Assembly (NCBI GenBank): GCA_003561835.1 | Contig: PWVN01000053.1 | Span: 1-7,310 of the forward strand | Source of the DNA: Syntrophomonadaceae bacterium | GTDB lineage: Bacteria; Bacillota; Dethiobacteria; PWVN01 | Direction of reading: 5' to 3' | DNA length: 7,310 nucleotides | Shown: in pieces, positions 6,980-7,310 of the stretch | Layout: each line of letters begins with the position of its first letter | Position numbering within the stretch: position 1 is the stretch's first letter | The notes under the pieces: model-generated | What the model saw: only the letters and a program-made list of their open reading frames with translations | Told to the model about the DNA's origin: nothing | Databases searched by the model: none | Made by a program: the position numbers and the translations under genes

Positions 6980-7310
6980 TCTTATACTGTATCGCCAATT
7001 ATTGTTGATCTAGAACTAGAACCCAGAGAACAGTCAAGACAAGTTCTTAAAATAAATAATAATGAAGACAGAATGTTGCGCGTATATGCAAGTGTAAACA
7101 CTGTTACCTTAGACGATGGAGGAGAAATACAAGATTTTGTTCAAAGAAGTCGGGCAGATAATAAAGTAACACCAACTAGTTGGTTTGCTGTATCCCGCGG
7201 ACGAATTGAAATACCAGCCGGTTCAGAGTATGAATTACCTGTAAAAATTCAAGTACACCCTCAAGCAGAGGCGGGTATATATCATGTTTTGGTAGGTGTC
7301 GGTCGAGGTA
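6893..7310 (+). CDS. Exported DUF916/WxL-interacting-like protein, 3' end beyond window
   Basis: The frame runs from ATG 6893 through 139 codons to the window edge without a stop. Residues 1-29 are a signal peptide. The mature start, SYTVSPIIVDLELEPREQ, then VLKINNNEDRMLRVYASVN, and later SWFAVSRGRIEIPAGSEYE and PQAEAGIYHVLVGVG, follow the outline of DUF916-type Ig-like domains: xVxPxxxDL, an N-(x)-N turn, basic-I-x-I-P-x-G, and a closing P-x-A-x-x-G-x-Y strand. In Firmicutes such WxL-interacting proteins bind peptidoglycan and partner WxL proteins, usually with a C-terminal membrane helix; here that part lies beyond the window. The gene follows the giant surface protein by 19 bp. Chaperone-like or other Ig-fold secreted proteins have a similar outline, so the family call is moderate. 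The gene is more AT-rich than its neighbour (20 G/C in bases 7021-7080). Confidence 0.8.
   Translation, partial: MTKVVNCIKTYVVVFCFLLFLLVPVGVFASYTVSPIIVDLELEPREQSRQVLKINNNEDRMLRVYASVNTVTLDDGGEIQDFVQRSRADNKVTPTSWFAVSRGRIEIPAGSEYELPVKIQVHPQAEAGIYHVLVGVGRG

Overview
The window holds one very large exported protein gene (208-6873, 2,221 residues) and the start of a second exported protein gene (6893 to the window end), both on the + strand and separated by 19 bp. About 200 bp of AT-rich DNA precedes them. I see no RNA gene, insertion sequence, CRISPR array or minus-strand gene. The standard bacterial code fits: the large frame contains no in-frame TGA, so nothing suggests recoding.

The large protein reads as a mosaic surface protein. 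In order it has: a signal peptide (residues 1-33); two diverged tandem modules of about 630 residues (36-661 and 663-1298), each with an N-terminal beta-sandwich-like segment, a LamG/concanavalin-A-like domain and Ser/Thr/Gly-rich beta-repeat sequence; a central domain I cannot name (about 1300-1671); two related modules (about 1679-1862 and 1872-2046); and a 173-residue beta-rich C-terminal domain (2049-2221). No LPXTG motif or C-terminal membrane anchor is visible. The mature chain has only 11 lysines, and its eight cysteines all lie in the last 470 residues. The likely role is adhesion or cell-surface display, but this is inferred from architecture.

The second gene encodes a signal peptide followed by an Ig-like beta domain resembling DUF916/WxL-interacting proteins. 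It is cut by the window edge after 139 codons. A large secreted protein with a GYxV / aGxY-type C-terminal domain next to a DUF916-like protein recalls the WxL/WIP surface gene pairs of Firmicutes. Here it may be an analogous two-gene surface system.

The organism is most likely a Candidate Phyla Radiation bacterium (Patescibacteria, Parcubacteria-like). This rests on my recollection of similar C-terminal domains and repeat modules in those genomes, the absence of Shine-Dalgarno sequences and the tight AT-rich gene junction. It is an inference and was not confirmed by any search. Base composition falls from GC-rich in the LamG modules to AT-rich in the C-terminal part, the second gene and the upstream region.
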